From assembly GCA_023386155.1 (NCBI GenBank), contig JAEWKH010000148.1, positions 1-64,000 on the forward strand: a DNA stretch of 64,000 bases, given 5' to 3'. Positions 60,662 to 64,000 of this stretch are shown in pieces (the stretch's first letter is position 1; each line of letters starts with the position of its first letter). A program made the position numbers and the translations under genes. The DNA is from Pseudomonadota bacterium. Lineage in GTDB: Bacteria; Pseudomonadota; Alphaproteobacteria; Rhizobiales; Beijerinckiaceae. A model generated the notes under the pieces. The model saw nothing but the letters and a program-made list of their open reading frames with translations, had not been told where the DNA came from and searched no databases.

Positions 60662-61081
60662 CTATTCCCCCGCCGGGCGATCGCCCTTGCGTGCTTGAAC
60701 GCGGAACCGGCCGTGGACGACCGCGCCCGCCGCGTCGCCGCCCTGTTTCGCGGCGTCGGGGCCTTCCCATCCTTCCACGCGCCAGGCCGCCTGCTGCTCG
60801 TCGAGATCCAGCACGCCTTCGTGGTCGAGGATGCGGACGATCTCGTCGACCCGAGGCGCATCGCATTTCACGATCACCACGGTGCCGCCGCGCACGACGC
60901 CCTCGGCATAGGCATAGGCGTCGGAGCGCGACACGCCCAGATCCTCCAGGAGCGGGGCGAGGTTGTGCGGCGTCGTCCAGATGTCGATGTCGTCTGCCGC
61001 GATGCCGGCCTGCTTCAGCCGGCTCGCGGCGGCAGCGGCATGGTGCTCGCTGTGGAAGAGGGAGGTGACGGTCTTGGTCAT
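60662..61081 (-). CDS. General-stress protein, YflT/GSP17M-like
   Basis: A 139-residue protein. MTKTVTSLFHSEHHAAAAAS and RLKQAGIAADDIDIW form the N-terminal domain of heat-induced stress proteins of the YflT type, followed by GTVVIVKCDAPRVDEIVRIL. The C-terminus is Gly/Ala/Asp-rich. It is convergent with the caspase-like gene, with seven bases between stops. Confidence 0.7.
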   Translation of the reverse strand: MTKTVTSLFHSEHHAAAAASRLKQAGIAADDIDIWTTPHNLAPLLEDLGVSRSDAYAYAEGVVRGGTVVIVKCDAPRVDEIVRILDHEGVLDLDEQQAAWRVEGWEGPDAAKQGGDAAGAVVHGRFRVQARKGDRPAGE

Positions 61082-61376
61082 GGGTCGGTCCCCTGCCGGG
61101 AGTGCGGTGTCGAACGCGCGTGCGGCGAGCCGCGCCGGGAACGGCCGGCGGCCGTTGCCCCGGAAACGCCGACGGGCGACAGGCTCAACATGCAACGCCG
61201 CCAATGTAGCACGCGGCATCCCGATCCACCACCGGAGCGCGACGGCGCCCGCGATCCGGCTTTGAAGCTTCGCCTTTTTGTTTCGGTCGGACAGAATTCC
61301 TGCCGAAGTTAACGGATTAACGACAACTGGCTGCCTAGTCTCGCTCCGATCGTCGCGAGAAACGAAGCGTACCCTT
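61082..61376. other. Intergenic region upstream of the GGDEF-EAL gene
   Basis: No gene is supported. It carries the divergent promoters of the stress protein and the GGDEF-EAL protein; an in-frame TTG at 61278 could extend the latter. Confidence 0.35.
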
Positions 61377-63671
61377 GTGTCGGACTATGTGATCATCTCT
61401 CTCAGTGCCCTGACGGCTGCGACCGGAGTCATCGGGGCTGCCTTCCTGCTCGCACGCGGGTACAACAGCGATTTCGCCCAGGCCGAGGGCGATCTGGCGA
61501 ACCTCGCCCTCTCCCTCAAGGAGCGGACGGACGGAGTCTTCCAGTCCGTCGAGAACGTTCTGCGCGACGTGGTCAGCCGCATTCCGCAGGCCTGCCTCCA
61601 GGCGCATGAATTCGACGGGTTCGCCGCGGCGCAGACGACGAAGGCCATCCTGGTCGCCGCCTGCCATTCGCGCTCTCAGCTCGTCCGGATCGATCTGGTC
61701 AACGCGCGGGGCCGGATCGTCGGCTCGTCGACGCCCCGCCCCATGGTCGATCCGATCTATCTGCGGGACACGTCGTACTACCGTGCCCTCGCGACGGATC
61801 CATCCCTCACATTGTTCCTCGGCGAGCCGCAGAGGATCCCGGCCTTGGGCAAGAAGGTCCTCTCCCTCGCGCGCAAGATCGTCGATGAGGACGGGAACTT
61901 TCTCGGCATCGCCGTCGCCACGATCGACCTCGAGTATTTCGAGACGCTCTACAAGGATCACCTCAGGACGTCCTCCCAGGCGATCACGCTCTATCGGCGC
62001 GACGGGATCATCCTGGCGCATTGCCCGATCTCGGAGAGGGCGCTCGGCCGCCGCGTGTGGAGGCCCAACACGCCTCTCCAGCGCCTGATCGCGAAGAACA
62101 TCCCGACGCTCATTCGCGACGTGAGCTGGATCGACCGGAAGGAGCGCATGGTCGCCCTTCATCCGCTCTCTCTTTATCCTGCCGGCATCGCCGTCAGCCG
62201 GAGCGTGGCGGAGCTCGTTGCGGGGCGTCGCCTCGAAAGCCGCCTGATCGCCTTCTTCGCCTATCTGATGGATATCGGGATCGAGGCCGCCACGCTCCTC
62301 GGACTGCGGCACGTGAAAACCGGAATCCTGAAGGCGGCCAGCGAGAGCTACCTGTCGCGCCACGACATCCTGACCAAGCTTCCCAACAGGCTGCACTTCA
62401 CCGAGGAGCTGAAGCGGGCCTTCCTGGTCTCCCGCAGATCGGGCACGGACTTCGCCCTGCTCATGCTCGATCTCAGCCGGTTCAAGGACATCAACGACAG
62501 CTTCGGGCATGGGGCCGGGGACGACATCGTCCAGGCCGTGGCGCGGCGCCTGCGGGAGCGCCTCAGGAAGACCGACTTCATCGCTCGCATCGGCGGCGAC
62601 GAGTTCGCGATCATCCAGCGGCCGATCAGGGGGCGACAGCAGGTCACCGACCTGATCGCCGCGATCCAGTCCGCCATGAGGGCGCCGTGCACGGCCGGCA
62701 ACAAGGAAATCGACGTGGGGCTGTCCATCGGCGCCGCGATCGCGTCCTCCCACGGCAAGACCTCGGCCGAACTTATGAAGGCGGCCGATATCGCTCTCTA
62801 CGCCGCGAAGGCGGATTCCAGCAGCAGCTACCGGCTCTTCGACGCGGGCATCAAGGATCCCCGGGCGGAGCGCCGCGCCCTCGAGGGAGCCCTGAAGCTC
62901 GCACTGGAGAACAAGGAGCTCGACCTGTTCTACCAGCCGATCCTCGACCTGGCGACGAACCAGCTCTGGGGCTGCGAGGCGCTGGCGCGGTGGAAGCATC
63001 CGACGAAGGGCATGATCTCGCCGTTGCAGTTCATCCCGACCGCCGAGGAATCGGGCCTCATCGGCCCGATGGGCGACTGGGTTCTCGAGGAGGCCTGCAC
63101 GACGGCCATGGCCTGGCCCCAGGCAACGAAGGTCGCGATCAATCTCTCTCCGGTGCAGTTCCGCAGCCGCGACGTTCTCGCGAGCGTCACGAGGGCCCTG
63201 GAGATATCGGGCCTGCCGGCGCAGCGCCTGGTGCTGGAGATCACCGAATCCGTCAAGCTCACCCAGGAGGCGACCGCGACGCTGAAGCAGCTCAAGGCGC
63301 TCGGGGTCTCGATCGCGCTCGACGATTTCGGCACCGGCTATGCCTCGATGAGCTATCTCAGCAGCTTCCCGTTCGACAAGATCAAGATCGACCAGTCCTT
63401 CGTGCGCAACATGCTGGATTCGCCGGACAGCCGCGCGATCATCAAGGCGACGATCGGACTGGCGAAGGACCTGAACATGAGCACGACGGCGGAGGGCGTC
63501 GAGACGGAGGAGCAGCTCAACGCCCTGCGCCTCGCCGGCGCCTCCCAGGCTCAGGGCTACCTGATCGCCAAGCCCATGTCCCGTGAGGCCATCTCGGCCT
63601 TCATCACGAACATGCAAAGCGGCACGCCGGCCAAGCGGGAGGGGCAGGGCTCGGCGCGGGCGGTCGCCTGA
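61377..63671 (+). CDS. GGDEF-EAL protein with periplasmic Cache-type sensor
   Basis: A 764-residue membrane protein: helix (VIISLSALTAATGVIGAAFL), a dCache-like periplasmic domain of about 260 residues (YLRDTSYYRALATDPSLTLF, GIAVATIDLEYFETLY), a second hydrophobic segment, then GGDEF (residues 406-410) and EAL (from residue 534). The EAL motifs ITES, DDFGTGYAS, KIDQSF and AEGVET are intact, so both cyclic-di-GMP synthesis and breakdown are possible. The start is uncertain: GTG 61377 or TTG 61278. Confidence 0.9.
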   Translation: MSDYVIISLSALTAATGVIGAAFLLARGYNSDFAQAEGDLANLALSLKERTDGVFQSVENVLRDVVSRIPQACLQAHEFDGFAAAQTTKAILVAACHSRSQLVRIDLVNARGRIVGSSTPRPMVDPIYLRDTSYYRALATDPSLTLFLGEPQRIPALGKKVLSLARKIVDEDGNFLGIAVATIDLEYFETLYKDHLRTSSQAITLYRRDGIILAHCPISERALGRRVWRPNTPLQRLIAKNIPTLIRDVSWIDRKERMVALHPLSLYPAGIAVSRSVAELVAGRRLESRLIAFFAYLMDIGIEAATLLGLRHVKTGILKAASESYLSRHDILTKLPNRLHFTEELKRAFLVSRRSGTDFALLMLDLSRFKDINDSFGHGAGDDIVQAVARRLRERLRKTDFIARIGGDEFAIIQRPIRGRQQVTDLIAAIQSAMRAPCTAGNKEIDVGLSIGAAIASSHGKTSAELMKAADIALYAAKADSSSSYRLFDAGIKDPRAERRALEGALKLALENKELDLFYQPILDLATNQLWGCEALARWKHPTKGMISPLQFIPTAEESGLIGPMGDWVLEEACTTAMAWPQATKVAINLSPVQFRSRDVLASVTRALEISGLPAQRLVLEITESVKLTQEATATLKQLKALGVSIALDDFGTGYASMSYLSSFPFDKIKIDQSFVRNMLDSPDSRAIIKATIGLAKDLNMSTTAEGVETEEQLNALRLAGASQAQGYLIAKPMSREAISAFITNMQSGTPAKREGQGSARAVA

Positions 63672-64000
63672 TTACGGGGTCACGGTGTCCGACACGGCCT
63701 GTCCGAGGTTCTCGATATGGCCCTGGAAGTTCTGCCGTGTACGAGGATCGATCACCGCGACGGGCGCCGATACGGCCAGTCCTGCGGCCGTGCCCACCGC
63801 GGCGGCGGCGCCGGCGGTGACCTGGATGATCCTGTCGCCGACACCGACGCGGGAATCGGTCAATGTCTGCCCCTGCGCGAGCTCCCGCCCGATGATGCGC
63901 ACGACCTCGGGGCTTTCCGCGAACTTGGAATGGTTCAGGGGATCGCCCGTCTGTAGCTTGGACAGGTTCAGGACCGTGATGCCGGCCTTCTCCAGCCCGC
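63672..64000 (-). CDS. Hypothetical protein, incomplete at the window edge
   Basis: The frame is open from the window end. The visible 108 codons read GLEKAGITVLNLSKLQTGDP, then HSKFAESPEVVRIIGRELAQ, an Ala/Gly-rich stretch (TAGAAAAVGTAAGLAVSAP) and an end VSDTVTP. The Ala/Gly stretch may be a short membrane or surface segment. I recognise no domain; the N-terminus lies outside. Confidence 0.55.
   Translation of the reverse strand, partial: GLEKAGITVLNLSKLQTGDPLNHSKFAESPEVVRIIGRELAQGQTLTDSRVGVGDRIIQVTAGAAAAVGTAAGLAVSAPVAVIDPRTRQNFQGHIENLGQAVSDTVTP

Overview
The window is high-GC DNA from an alphaproteobacterium of the Hyphomicrobiales. Microvirga or a close Methylobacteriaceae relative is my best guess. 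This rests on gene style (DUF1127 and DUF6894 proteins, DUF2778, BTLCP) and on two interspersed palindromic repeat families, not on a marker gene. No rRNA, tRNA or CRISPR array was seen.

1-19.8 kb is a denitrification island. It holds napEFDABC (periplasmic nitrate reductase), nirK (copper nitrite reductase), hemN, norEFCBQD (cytochrome c-dependent NO reductase), pseudoazurin, ccoG, nnrS, three small genes of anaerobic/redox type (DUF2249, DUF59, DUF1858) and an NnrR-type Crp/Fnr regulator. Intergenic TTG-N8-CAA boxes precede nearly every transcription unit. Together the genes take nitrate to N2O; no nitrous oxide reductase lies in the window.

20-34.2 kb holds uptake and catabolism genes. 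One operon encodes a peptide-type ABC transporter, a cog3964-type amidohydrolase and a RidA protein, next to an IclR regulator and a SelA-like PLP enzyme. A second locus encodes a sugar-type binding protein and two permeases without an ATPase.

34.2-43.5 kb is a mixed accessory stretch: EcsC, a DUF2778 L,D-transpeptidase-like protein, two methyltransferases, DUF1127 microproteins, a cupin, an HNH-like protein, an epimerase, a DMT exporter and an ornithine cyclodeaminase homologue. 43.5-44.3 kb is a scrap heap: a TonB receptor fused to the end of a siderophore ABC ATPase, cut by an IS481-family remnant at CTAG.

44.4-59.3 kb is the most unusual part. About thirteen CRP-type palindromes (TGTGA-N6-TCACA, six perfect) lie upstream of a string of tiny ORFs, two probable small RNAs, a LapG-like protease and a type I secretion system with a small tandem-repeat protein. 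At almost every site a -10-like hexamer begins 37 bases from the start of the palindrome, which is class II CRP geometry. Two Crp-family regulators lie inside this stretch (48088 and 55098). The 48088 protein carries the R-E-T-V-x-R recognition helix of E. coli CRP. Next to the 55098 regulator is an operon for a heme-c Tll0287-like sensor, a Ser/Thr kinase and a class III cyclase-like protein; the last two share a C-terminal module. I read this as a cyclic-nucleotide/CRP-controlled microprotein, sRNA and secretion regulon that has not, as far as I know, been described.

59.3-64 kb: a caspase-fold protein lacking the catalytic Cys, a stress protein, a GGDEF-EAL protein and an incomplete gene at the edge.
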